The notes: generated by a model not told the origin, from the sequence alone. A stretch of 7,481 bases of DNA from Paracoccaceae bacterium (GCA_011525185.1 WTIQ01000302.1:1-7481), one strand, 5' to 3'. Counted from the stretch's first letter, positions 1 to 6,239 are shown. Made by a program: numbers and translations.

Positions 1-86
1 CCCAAATCCTACAACCGCTCTGGCCAATTCGTAGGTTAACAAACTACCTTTTGTGCGAAAATATATCACAAAGTTTCTTTATTTTA

Positions 87-129
87 CATCAAAAATGATA
101 TTTTATATACATTAGTATCATTTTTGATG
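87..129. repeat. Perfect 14-bp inverted repeat, AT-rich
   Basis: The arms CATCAAAAATGATA (87-100) and TATCATTTTTGATG (116-129) are exact reverse complements around a 15-base AT-rich loop. The repeat lies just past the 3' end of the DUF1244 gene, which runs toward it on the minus strand. Transcribed from that strand it would form a stem-loop, but no clean T run follows, so it is not a textbook intrinsic terminator. It could be a 3'-end stabilising hairpin, a protein-binding palindrome, or an end signal shared with a gene to the left. The repeat is certain; its function is not known. Confidence 0.6.
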
Positions 130-164
130 ACAATTGCCTAGTCTACTCGATCAATTTAGTCAAC

Positions 165-458
165 TTAATCGTGTGTCTTTCTAAATTTAGCTTGGGTTTC
201 GGCATCGGCAGGCGTTTGGTAGGTTTTCTTCCACTCTGCCATCGTCATCCCATAAAAAATCTCTCTTGCCTCATCTTTTGTCAGCTCAATCCCTTTATCC
301 TGAGCAGCCTCCTGATACCAGCGCGACAGGCAGTTTCGACAAAATCCCGCCATATTCATCAAATCGATATTTTGCACATCCGTGCGCTCAGTCATTAAAT
401 GATCGCGAAGTTTTCTAAAGGCTGCCGCCTCTAGCTCGGTCTGTGTCCTTTGATCCAT
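165..458 (-). CDS. DUF1244 family small protein
   Basis: This is a 97-residue protein of the DUF1244 family, a small family found mainly in proteobacteria and of unknown biochemical role. The recognisable core is at residues 30-53: helix, then GFCRNCLSRWYQEAA with a Cys-x-x-Cys pair (C40, C43), then a second conserved block around residues 64-76 (AREIFYGMTMAEW). There is no signal peptide or membrane segment, so it is probably a soluble cytoplasmic protein. The CxxC pair could bind metal or be redox-active, but that is only inference. The ATG at 458 follows a weak purine-rich stretch (AGAGAC on the coding strand) and lies about 24 bases after the predicted transcription start. It is transcribed divergently from pyk. 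Family assignment is by recall of the motif; length is normal for the family. Confidence 0.9.
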   Translation of the reverse strand: MDQRTQTELEAAAFRKLRDHLMTERTDVQNIDLMNMAGFCRNCLSRWYQEAAQDKGIELTKDEAREIFYGMTMAEWKKTYQTPADAETQAKFRKTHD

Positions 459-488
459 ATTCTGTCTCTTTCACAACTCTTTTACTAG

Positions 489-517
489 AGAATAGACCCC
501 TGACACGGACAAAACAA
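489..517 (-). promoter_or_regulatory. Predicted sigma70-type promoter of the DUF1244 gene
   Basis: On the minus strand a -35 TTGTTT (512-517) and a -10 TATTCT (489-494) are separated by exactly 17 bases. Transcription would begin near 482, giving a short leader of about 24 bases before the ATG at 458. It was found by eye; no other good promoter lies between here and the start codon. Confidence 0.5.
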
Positions 518-637
518 CCGCCCAAGCCCTGAAGTGAAACATAGGCACACATTTGAAACCACGTCTCACGTCACTGCAAGATTACAGTCATTAAACGACA
601 TTAACAAAAATCAAAGCGTCAAAGAGGTGTTATGCTG

Positions 638-665
638 TTGTAAAATGTGAAATAGAGGGGATAAT
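638..665 (+). promoter_or_regulatory. Predicted sigma70-type promoter of pyk
   Basis: A -35 TTGTAA (638-643) and a -10 GATAAT (660-665, five of six consensus bases) are separated by 16 bases. Transcription would begin near 672 and leave a leader of about 56 bases before the pyk ATG. The region is divergent with the DUF1244 promoter about 120 bases to the left. Confidence 0.5.
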
Positions 666-727
666 AAACGCCACGAGCGCAAGTGTCTATCGGCGCTTAC
701 ACAAGTTAAAATACGCTAGGAGCTGTC

Positions 728-2173
728 ATGAGACGCAATAGAAACGTCAAAATCGTCGCAACGCTGGGGCCAGCTTCCTCAACCTATGACGTTATAAAGG
801 CGCTACATGAAGCTGGCGCAGATGTTTTTCGCCTTAATATGAGCCATGGTGAACATGCTGACATCGCAAAACGTCATGACATTATCCGTCAAGTGGAAAA
901 AGATCTCAACAGCCCGATCGGTATCCTTGCAGATTTGCAAGGGCCAAAGCTTCGGGTGGGCACGTTTGAAAACGAGTTTGAAGACCTTGAGGCGGGAGCC
1001 TCCTTTCGCCTTGACCTGAACGATGAACCTGGCTCAAAAGAGCGCGTTCAACTTCCGCATCCCGAAATTTTTGCCGCTCTGAAAACCGGGGCACATCTGC
1101 TGATAAATGATGGAAAAATTCGGCTAGAGGTGGAAAGCTGTGGTGCAGATTTTGCGCAATGTCGCGTGGAAATTGGCGGTACAATTTCGGATCGCAAAGG
1201 TGTGAATGTGCCCGATGTCGTCCTCCCCCTCGCCGCCCTCTCCGATAAAGACCGCAAAGATTTAGAATTTGTTTGTGATTTGGGTGTCGATTGGCTCGCT
1301 CTTTCGTTTGTGCAAAGACCGCAGGATTTGCTCGAAGCGCGCGAATTAGCAGCGGGACGGGCAGCGATCCTGTCCAAAATCGAAAAACCCACCGCCGTTG
1401 AGCAATTTGATGAAATTTTAAACGTTTCTGACGGCATTATGGTGGCACGGGGCGATTTGGGTGTTGAACTACCTGTGCAAAACGTCCCCCCGATCCAAAA
1501 GCGTCTGGTCCGCAAATGCCGTGCCGCAGCAAAACCTGTGATCGTAGCCACCCAAATGCTGGAATCTATGATCGAAAGCCCCATGCCCACCCGCGCAGAA
1601 GTCTCAGATGTCGCCACAGCGATATATGAGGGGGCAGACGCCATCATGCTCTCTGCGGAATCGGCAGCAGGCCAATACCCCATTGAAGCAGTCACCACGA
1701 TGGATAATGTGGCCACAGAGGTGGAGAGCGATCCCACCTATACCTCTATTATCGAAGCCTCCCGAAGCGCCAATCGGACCAGCGTCGCAGAAGGCATTGT
1801 TGCAGCTGCCCGAGAGATTGCTGAAACCACCGAAGTGAAAGCCATCTGTTGCTATACCGAGAGCGGAACAACGGCCCTATTGACCGCACGCGAACGCCCC
1901 CGCGTTCCCATTATTGCCATGACCTCTCTGATGGAAACGGCCCGTCGCCTCGCGCTGAGCTGGGGGACCAACTGTGTGATGTCCGGTCCCAAAAAGCGTT
2001 TTAAACACGCAGTGATTTCAGCCGTTCGCGCGACATTATCAGAAGGCTATGCCACCGCAGACGATCAAGTTGTTGTCACGGCTGGTGTCCCCTTCAACAT
2101 TCCAGGAACGACCAATATTCTACGGGTGGCCCCTTGCGATGAGCGTCAAATCTATTCAACGGAATTAGAATAA
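728..2173 (+). CDS. pyk: Pyruvate kinase
   Basis: This 481-residue protein is full-length pyruvate kinase, which converts phosphoenolpyruvate and ADP to pyruvate and ATP in the last step of glycolysis in the cytoplasm. The N-terminal barrel opens with KIVATLGPAS (8-17), followed by RLNMSHG (35-41) and ADLQGPKLRVG (68-78). The signature ILSKIEKPTAVE (214-225) holds the catalytic lysine K217 and metal ligand E219. D243 in MVARGDLGVE is the second metal ligand, and T275 lies in VATQMLESM. The B domain is about residues 75-160, and the C-terminal domain, roughly 350-481, carries the allosteric region in typed family members. The start is fixed by AGGAG at 718-722, five bases upstream of the ATG. 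No truncation or missing catalytic residue is seen. It is probably transcribed alone; about 120 bases separate it from rpmI. Confidence 0.97.
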   Translation: MRRNRNVKIVATLGPASSTYDVIKALHEAGADVFRLNMSHGEHADIAKRHDIIRQVEKDLNSPIGILADLQGPKLRVGTFENEFEDLEAGASFRLDLNDEPGSKERVQLPHPEIFAALKTGAHLLINDGKIRLEVESCGADFAQCRVEIGGTISDRKGVNVPDVVLPLAALSDKDRKDLEFVCDLGVDWLALSFVQRPQDLLEARELAAGRAAILSKIEKPTAVEQFDEILNVSDGIMVARGDLGVELPVQNVPPIQKRLVRKCRAAAKPVIVATQMLESMIESPMPTRAEVSDVATAIYEGADAIMLSAESAAGQYPIEAVTTMDNVATEVESDPTYTSIIEASRSANRTSVAEGIVAAAREIAETTEVKAICCYTESGTTALLTARERPRVPIIAMTSLMETARRLALSWGTNCVMSGPKKRFKHAVISAVRATLSEGYATADDQVVVTAGVPFNIPGTTNILRVAPCDERQIYSTELE

Positions 2174-2196
2174 GCGAGCGCGGTTCTATAAAGCTC

Positions 2197-2225
2197 TTGC
2201 CTTCACAAAAATCATGGTTTAACAG
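2197..2225 (+). promoter_or_regulatory. Possible promoter of rpmI-rplT
   Basis: A -35-like TTGCCT (2197-2202) and a weak -10-like TAACAG (2220-2225) are spaced by 17 bases in the pyk-rpmI gap. This would give a leader of about 65 bases for rpmI. The -10 is poor, and read-through from pyk is an alternative source of transcript. Confidence 0.3.
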
Positions 2226-2243
2226 CACCAAACCTAAGCGGGT

Positions 2244-2267
2244 CCGGCGTCGGCATGCCGAGGCGCG
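2244..2267 (+). promoter_or_regulatory. GC-rich palindrome in the rpmI leader
   Basis: TCGGCATGCCGA (2250-2261) is a perfect 12-base palindrome inside a GC-rich stretch. In RNA it could form a short stem with a CATG loop, extended after one mismatch by GC/GC pairs. It lies 35 bases before the rpmI start. rpmI-rplT operons are often controlled by L20 binding to the leader RNA, so a regulatory stem is plausible here, but I do not recognise a known L20 leader class. Confidence 0.25.
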
Positions 2268-2296
2268 TTTACACTCTCTAACGAACGGAGACAAAA

Positions 2297-2497
2297 ATGC
2301 CAAAGATGAAAACAAAATCGAGCTGCAAAAAGCGGTTCAAAGTGACGGCCTCTGGTCGCGTAAAGTCAGCGCAGGCTGGCAAGCGCCACGGAATGATTAA
2401 GCGCACACGCAAATTTATCCGCCAAGCGCGCGGTACAACGGTTATGTCTGCACCTGATGAGAAGATCATCAAGTCCATGATGCCCTACGCCCGCTAA
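2297..2497 (+). CDS. rpmI: 50S ribosomal protein L35
   Basis: This is a 66-residue, strongly basic protein of the large ribosomal subunit. It begins with the family hallmark [20 protein letters not shown] and continues with RRxxK-like basic segments and the conserved [18 protein letters not shown] block (29-46). Length is standard for bacterial L35. GGAG at 2287-2290 precedes the ATG by six bases. It is the first gene of a two-gene operon, with rplT starting 14 bases after its stop codon. Such operons are commonly autoregulated by L20. Nothing is unusual. Confidence 0.97.
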   Translation: MPKMKTKSSCKKRFKVTASGRVKSAQAGKRHGMIKRTRKFIRQARGTTVMSAPDEKIIKSMMPYAR

Positions 2498-2511
2498 AGG
2501 AGGAGTGAAAG

Positions 2512-2874
2512 ATGTCTCGTGTAAAAGGTGGTACAGTCACTCATGCCCGTCACAAGAAGATCGTAGATCAAGCCAAAGGCTACTACGGTCGTCGCAAGAA
2601 TACCTTTAAAGTCGCCGCGCAAGCTGTTGATAAAGCGAACCAATATGCAACGCGCGATCGTCATAATCGTAAACGCAACTTCAGAAGCCTCTGGATTCAG
2701 CGCATCAACGCCGCTGTACGCAGCCATGATGAAGCCCTGACCTACTCACGCTTTATCAATGGCCTGAGCTTGGCTGGGATCGAGGTAGATCGCAAGGTGC
2801 TCGCAGATTTGGCCGTGCATGAGCCTGATGCTTTTGGGGCCATTGTGGATCAAGCCAAGGCTGCGCTCGGTTAA
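2512..2874 (+). CDS. rplT: 50S ribosomal protein L20
   Basis: This 120-residue protein is L20, an early 23S rRNA-binding assembly protein of the large subunit. The start [20 protein letters not shown], the [14 protein letters not shown] segment (23-36) and the [21 protein letters not shown] block (49-69) are diagnostic. The basic N-terminal half is the extended rRNA-contacting arm, and the C-terminal half (from about residue 60) is the globular domain that in other bacteria also binds its own leader mRNA. AGGAGG at 2498-2503 is a strong ribosome binding site, eight bases before the ATG. It is co-transcribed with rpmI, and the operon ends at the terminator about 40 bases downstream. Confidence 0.97.
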   Translation: MSRVKGGTVTHARHKKIVDQAKGYYGRRKNTFKVAAQAVDKANQYATRDRHNRKRNFRSLWIQRINAAVRSHDEALTYSRFINGLSLAGIEVDRKVLADLAVHEPDAFGAIVDQAKAALG

Positions 2875-2911
2875 ATCGACGTATAATCGGGATCGTGACA
2901 AAAACTCTGGG

Positions 2912-2945
2912 AAGCCGCACAAAAGGTGCGGCTTTTTCGTTTTTA
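2912..2945 (+). terminator. Intrinsic terminator of the rpmI-rplT operon
   Basis: AAGCCGCAC (2912-2920) and GTGCGGCTT (2926-2934) form a perfect 9-bp GC-rich stem with an AAAAG loop. It is followed by TTTTTCGTTTTT, a strong U tract. It sits 38 bases after the rplT stop, so it separates the ribosomal operon from pheS. Confidence 0.9.
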
Positions 2946-2968
2946 CTAAGAACACGGAACACATAGAA

Positions 2969-3190
2969 AAGACCTTTGCATAACACCACACCCACTTAGA
3001 AATAAGGTTCGCGACTGCCTCATGTAGGCGCGTGCGTGCGATGACGGAACCTTTGAGGATTCACCGCAATACCCATATATTTCAATAAGTTGATATAGTG
3101 AACGCGCCAGCCGAGGGGACAGGCAGGCGCGGGCCGGTGGCGCCGTTAGGCACGGTGTGTTGGCTATTTATTCTATTATGCAATTGTCTT
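2969..3190. mobile_element. MITE-like element, copy A
   Basis: This 222-bp non-coding element is bounded by terminal inverted repeats AAGACCTTTGCATAA (2969-2983) and TTATGCAATTGTCTT (3176-3190), which match at 13 of 15 positions. It is flanked directly by the 5-bp duplication TAGAA (2964-2968 and 3191-3195), the footprint of transposition. It has no open reading frame of note, so it would need a transposase supplied in trans. The interior holds a GC-rich hairpin, GCGCCAGCC (3104-3112) against GGCAGGCGC (3122-3130) with one mismatch. Two related copies lie in the same orientation at 6231-6465 and 6517-6737. It inserted 24 bases beyond the rplT terminator, leaving that operon intact. The parent insertion sequence family is not recognised. 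Confidence 0.8.
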
Positions 3191-3232
3191 TAGAAGATAC
3201 CAAAAAGCGCTCCTAATGGTGGAATCACAGTA

Positions 3233-3263
3233 CCGCGCCTGCCTGCCCGTTCGACAGGAGCGG
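3233..3263. repeat. Inverted fragment matching the MITE core, with imperfect hairpin
   Basis: CCGCGCCTGCCTGCC (3233-3247) is nearly the reverse complement of the GGCAGGCGCGG core of the nearby element, but it lies outside the target duplication that bounds copy A. CCGCGCCTG (3233-3241) also pairs with CAGGAGCGG (3255-3263) at eight of nine positions. It may be a relic of another element copy in opposite orientation, or a chance GC-rich stem. It overlaps the -35 region of the predicted pheS promoter. Confidence 0.4.
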
Positions 3264-3278
3264 TCCTCAGTTTAAAAT
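3251..3278 (+). promoter_or_regulatory. Predicted pheS promoter
   Basis: A -35 TCGACA (3251-3256, five of six consensus bases) and a -10 TAAAAT (3273-3278, five of six) are separated by 16 bases. Transcription would start near 3285, about 105 bases ahead of the pheS ATG. It is 60 bases from the end of element copy A. Confidence 0.45.
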
Positions 3279-3290
3279 AGACATGCAGAT

Positions 3291-3335
3291 ATGACAGATC
3301 TTTTTATACCATTCTTATCGAATTTTACTCTGTGA
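3291..3335 (+). CDS. Possible Phe-containing leader peptide upstream of pheS
   Basis: A 14-codon ORF encodes [14 protein letters not shown], with phenylalanine at residues 5, 8 and 12, and stops at TGA 3333-3335. In Escherichia coli the pheST operon has a 14-residue Phe-rich leader peptide (pheM) that controls transcription by attenuation, so position and length are suggestive. Against it, three Phe in 14 is modest in an AT-rich stretch, the ribosome binding site is weak, and the predicted transcript starts only about six bases before the ATG. No terminator hairpin with a T run follows. Treat as a candidate. Confidence 0.3.
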   Translation: MTDLFIPFLSNFTL

Positions 3336-3347
3336 CCTTGCGCCAAT

Positions 3348-3385
3348 CCCCAAATATGATAGCACCGTCTCTGATATTTTGGAGG
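3348..3385 (+). promoter_or_regulatory. Possible hairpin covering the pheS ribosome binding site
   Basis: AAATAT (3352-3357) pairs with ATATTT (3374-3379). After one bulged T, the preceding CCs (3350-3351) pair with the first GG of the GGAGG ribosome binding site (3381-3385). The structure would partly hide the pheS start signal and lies 12 bases after the stop of the candidate leader ORF. The stem is weak (eight pairs, mostly AU), so this is tentative. Confidence 0.25.
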
Positions 3386-3390
3386 TCCAC

Positions 3391-4464
3391 ATGCAAGAGC
3401 TGCGTGACAAGTATATTTCCGCCATTGCCGAGGCTGAAGACGAAGCCGCATTGGAAAGCGTCCGTCTCGCCGCTGTTGGCAAAAAAGGCGAAGTCTCTCT
3501 TAAAATGCGAGAGCTTGGAAAAATGACGCCAGAAGAGCGTCAAACAGTTGGACCTGCGCTGAATGCTCTCAAAGAGGAAGTCAACTCCGCAATTGCGGCG
3601 CGCAAAACCGCGTTGGCTGATGCCGCCCTTGAGGAGCGTCTGAGAGCCGAATGGCTTGACGTGACCCTACCCGCGCGGCGACGTGGTCAGGGGACACTCC
3701 ACCCTGTGAGCCAAGTCACCGAAGAAGTCACCGCAATTTTCGCGGATATGGGTTTTGCCGTTGCGGAAGGGCCGCGGGTCGACACTGACTGGTATAATTT
3801 TGACGCTCTCAATATTCCAAGCCACCACCCTGCCCGCGCAGAAATGGATACGTTTTACATGCACCGCGCCGAAGGGGACAATCGGCCTCCCCATGTGTTG
3901 CGCACGCACACAAGCCCTGTGCAGGTGCGCACAATGGAAAAAACGGGGGCACCTGTGCGCATCATCTGCCCAGGCGGCGTTTATCGCGCGGATTATGACC
4001 AGACCCACACGCCCATGTTTCATCAGGTCGAAGGTTTGGTCGTTGATAAAGACATTTCGATGGCGCATCTCAAATGGGTGCTCGAAGAGTTTGTGAAAGC
4101 CTTCTTCAATGTGGAACACGCAGAACTTCGCTTTCGAGCGTCACATTTTCCCTTCACTGAGCCCTCTGCTGAGGTGGACCTTAGATGCTCTTGGGATAAA
4201 GGGCAGCTTAAAGTGGGTGAAGGGGACGATTGGATGGAGATCCTCGGCAGCGGCATGGTGCATCCCAAAGTCTTGGCCGCAGGGGGCATTGACCCTGAGG
4301 CGTACCAAGGCTTTGCCTTTGGCATGGGGATCGACCGCATAGCGATGCTGAAATACGGCATTCCTGACTTGCGTGCCTTTTTCGACAGCGATTTGCGCTG
4401 GCTGCGTCACTACGGGTTTACTGCGCTCGACCAGCCTACGCTTCATGGCGGACTTGCGCGCTAG
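3391..4464 (+). CDS. pheS: Phenylalanine--tRNA ligase alpha subunit
   Basis: This 357-residue protein is the catalytic alpha subunit of the cytoplasmic alpha2-beta2 phenylalanyl-tRNA synthetase, which charges tRNA-Phe. The N-terminal coiled coil (about 1-90) binds tRNA. The class II catalytic core contains [20 protein letters not shown] (129-148), the [10 protein letters not shown] segment (173-182), motif 2 around [20 protein letters not shown] (193-212), and motif 3 [14 protein letters not shown] (307-320). The start is placed at ATG 3391 because GGAGG (3381-3385) lies five bases upstream. A TTG four codons earlier overlaps this ribosome binding site and is not credible. The length is normal and no key motif is missing. 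Its partner pheT, needed for activity, is not in the window: the next gene is a restriction endonuclease. Regulation may act through the leader features at 3251-3385. Confidence 0.96.
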   Translation: MQELRDKYISAIAEAEDEAALESVRLAAVGKKGEVSLKMRELGKMTPEERQTVGPALNALKEEVNSAIAARKTALADAALEERLRAEWLDVTLPARRRGQGTLHPVSQVTEEVTAIFADMGFAVAEGPRVDTDWYNFDALNIPSHHPARAEMDTFYMHRAEGDNRPPHVLRTHTSPVQVRTMEKTGAPVRIICPGGVYRADYDQTHTPMFHQVEGLVVDKDISMAHLKWVLEEFVKAFFNVEHAELRFRASHFPFTEPSAEVDLRCSWDKGQLKVGEGDDWMEILGSGMVHPKVLAAGGIDPEAYQGFAFGMGIDRIAMLKYGIPDLRAFFDSDLRWLRHYGFTALDQPTLHGGLAR

Positions 4465-4612
4465 TCTTGCCAAGAGCGGGAACGCGCGAGCGGCTTCAGC
4501 ATAAAGAATTAAAGACACTGTCCCCATGCGCAAATAGCACGGGAACGGAATACCAATTGCCCTTTCCCTCTAGTCTGCGCCTATGCTCCAAGCGACATGG
4601 ATAGAACATGAA

Positions 4613-4641
4613 TTGTCAGTCCCTTATATTTTGTCTACTCT
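4613..4641 (+). promoter_or_regulatory. Predicted promoter of the restriction endonuclease gene
   Basis: A -35 TTGTCA (4613-4618) and a -10 TACTCT (4636-4641) are spaced by exactly 17 bases. The transcript would start near 4648, downstream of the alternative ATG at 4583, which supports translation from 4691. The 148 bases between the pheS stop and this promoter show no gene and no clear terminator. Confidence 0.45.
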
Positions 4642-4689
4642 TTTGATCACGAAACGCCCAACCTCCGATACCCAACGCGGTGATCAAAA
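4641..4689 (+). promoter_or_regulatory. Perfect 10-bp inverted repeat in the endonuclease leader
   Basis: TTTTGATCAC (4641-4650) and GTGATCAAAA (4680-4689) are exact reverse complements, separated by 29 bases. The left arm touches the predicted -10. The right arm contains the likely ribosome binding site (GGTGA, 4679-4683) and ends one base before the ATG. Each arm also contains the small palindrome TGATCA, so the arms double as a two-site operator. It could be a repressor site or an RNA stem that hides the start signal. Delayed endonuclease expression is a common need in restriction-modification systems; no control protein gene is visible in the window. Confidence 0.5.
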
Positions 4690-4690
4690 A

Positions 4691-5317
4691 ATGCCCGTTC
4701 TTGACCAATTAGACGCCAAACAGTTGATAAGCCCTACATCGTGCAAGCTCCGGCATTTGACAGAAACGCATTTTGACGACCTTTTTACATCACCTTGTAA
4801 CGTTCCATCGGGCTATGTGTCCCATATGTACAATCGGTATTTAGCCTTACCTCAAGCTCTGAGAAGCAATTCTATGAACGGAAGCGTTTTTCATTTGATT
4901 GTAGCTGTCGCCTTGTTTCGCTCTGGCATTCATCCACTATATCAGGAAGCCAGTATAACCTTTGTTCCTCATGCGATATTTGATATTGTTGCGTTTAGAT
5001 CAGACGAAAGCATAGTATGCTTTTCTCTCAAAACATCTTTTCGGGAACGTTGGAAAGAAGCTGATCTCGAAGCACGCGCATTAAAAATGGTCCACAGACG
5101 CGCACAATGTTTGTTGATTTCTTATGAAACCGATGATGCGAATACAACGCGTCGTAAAATTGCCTCAGGTGGGGCTATCGCACTGGACAATGCTATTTCC
5201 GCCGTGACAATCCAATTTGATGATCTGATTAAAGAGCTTAGCTCACATGAATTTATTGTGCCACCAACCGTCCCTATGATGCAAAAAGCACAGTTATCTT
5301 CAACTAACCCTCTTTGA
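4691..5317 (+). CDS. Putative type II restriction endonuclease, SsoII/Ecl18kI-like
   Basis: A 208-residue predicted DNA-cutting enzyme, convergent with and overlapping by 14 bp a cytosine methyltransferase gene. The active-site pattern is a variant PD-(D/E)xK fold: E86 and D98 (in IFDIVAF), then S112-L113-K114, then R118-E119-R120, then E127, 13 residues after the lysine. From memory, Ecl18kI/SsoII (CCNGG) has K182, R186-E187-R188 and E195, the same spacing; the RER triplet contacts the CC/GG bases. The recognition sequence is therefore predicted to be CCNGG-, CCWGG- or CCGG-like, an inference. ATG 4691 is preferred because a promoter (4613-4641) lies downstream of the alternative ATG at 4583 and GGTGA lies upstream. 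It is shorter than Ecl18kI (about 305 residues), with little N-terminal domain. Sequence looks more AT-rich than pheS, consistent with transfer. Confidence 0.72.
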   Translation: MPVLDQLDAKQLISPTSCKLRHLTETHFDDLFTSPCNVPSGYVSHMYNRYLALPQALRSNSMNGSVFHLIVAVALFRSGIHPLYQEASITFVPHAIFDIVAFRSDESIVCFSLKTSFRERWKEADLEARALKMVHRRAQCLLISYETDDANTTRRKIASGGAIALDNAISAVTIQFDDLIKELSSHEFIVPPTVPMMQKAQLSSTNPL

Positions 5318-6182
5318 GCGTTGCAAAAATTTGCTTCGCGGTTGCTTTGATCGCGTTGACTGCAACCGAATTTCCAAGTTGTTTCATAGCCTGCGTTTCT
5401 GAAACGGGAAAGTTGAAGTCTTCTGGAAATCCGTTCATCATTTTACCCTCGACAGAGGTGATTTTGCGGATCCGACCGTTCACCATATAGGTGTCCCAAT
5501 TTCTCCTATCGTTCAAACCAGACGACTTCCCGCCCACCCTTAATGTGTAACCAACGGATTTATTACATGGCTCACCGAAAACGTCAGACATGAAATAATC
5601 TAGTGGAACAGGCTCTGGGAAGATAAAGTCTTTTTTGTTTTGAACACGTTTATGAAAGCACACCATAAACACCCTTGGGCGGTGCTGGGGCAAATTAAAG
5701 TCTGACGCTTTTACTATTTTTGCATTGAACGAATATCCACGCTTGCGGATTTCTGTCTCAATTGTCTTAAACGTGCGCCCGTCATCGTGATTTTTAAGAT
5801 GCCGAACATTCTCTAAAAACAAAACATTAGGCTGGTGCTGATCCACGAATTTGAGAATTTCAAAGAACATATTTCCACGATTGTCTTTTTCTTCGTGAAA
5901 CCCTCTCTTGTATCCCGCTTGCGAAAAAGGCTGGCAAGGAAAGCCCGCGCATAAAATTTCGTAATCAGGTATGCCGCGTAAATCAACGTTGGCGATATCC
6001 GCCGCGAATAGATCGTTTTCAAACAAACTCGGTGTTATTGATGAAAAGTTTTTTTCGTATGTTTGCCGCGCATATTTGTCGATTTCACAAGCAAAGACGC
6101 ACTCTCCCCCCAACGCGTGAAGCGCCAAATGGAAGCCACCTATCCCAGAAAATAAATCTATAAAGCGAGGGTTCTGGTTCAT
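5304..6182 (-). CDS. DNA (cytosine-5-)-methyltransferase
   Basis: This 292-residue protein transfers a methyl group from S-adenosylmethionine to carbon 5 of cytosine in a specific DNA site and should protect host DNA from the neighbouring endonuclease. All main motifs are present in order: motif I FIDLFSGIGGFHLAL (from residue 7), motif IV GFPCQPFSQAG with the catalytic cysteine C83, motif VI LENV (123-126), motif VIII QHRPR (166-170), motif IX with MMNGFPEDF (about 248-256), and motif X QLGNSVAVN (268-276). The target recognition region between VIII and IX is short, about 65 residues; I cannot read its sequence specificity. ATG 6182 is chosen; TTG 6191 and GTG 6188 in the same frame are alternatives. 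It lacks the N-terminal regulatory extension known from M.SsoII. The gene is convergent with the endonuclease, sharing 14 bp at the 3' ends. Confidence 0.93.
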   Translation of the reverse strand: MNQNPRFIDLFSGIGGFHLALHALGGECVFACEIDKYARQTYEKNFSSITPSLFENDLFAADIANVDLRGIPDYEILCAGFPCQPFSQAGYKRGFHEEKDNRGNMFFEILKFVDQHQPNVLFLENVRHLKNHDDGRTFKTIETEIRKRGYSFNAKIVKASDFNLPQHRPRVFMVCFHKRVQNKKDFIFPEPVPLDYFMSDVFGEPCNKSVGYTLRVGGKSSGLNDRRNWDTYMVNGRIRKITSVEGKMMNGFPEDFNFPVSETQAMKQLGNSVAVNAIKATAKQIFATLKEG

Positions 6183-6210
6183 ATCCACCAATCTACTTGT
6201 TCGCTAAATG

Positions 6211-6239
6211 TTCATAACAAAGGAACCATCGAGCCTCAA
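6211..6239 (-). promoter_or_regulatory. Predicted methyltransferase promoter, -35 inside MITE copy C
   Basis: On the minus strand TTGAGG (6234-6239) and TATGAA (6211-6216) are spaced by 17 bases. The start point near 6205 leaves a leader of about 23 bases before ATG 6182. The -35 hexamer falls within the degenerate terminal repeat of the element that begins at 6231, so the element may supply half of this promoter. Confidence 0.45.

Noticed and set aside
1048..1737. A 229-codon open frame antisense to pyk
   Set aside because: It is fully inside the coding sequence of an intact pyruvate kinase, is Ser/Thr/Ala-rich as expected of a shadow frame, and matches no family I know.
2746..2995. Two minus-strand frames overlapping the end of rplT
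   Set aside because: They run antisense through rplT, the terminator and the start of element copy A, and have no supporting features.
3379..3390. A TTG start four codons upstream for pheS
   Set aside because: This TTG overlaps the GGAGG ribosome binding site of the ATG at 3391, which is ideally placed for the ATG.
4583..4690. An upstream ATG that would extend the endonuclease by 36 residues
   Set aside because: There is no ribosome binding site before 4583, the best promoter lies downstream of it, and the added residues look unlike a conserved domain. It remains a possible alternative.
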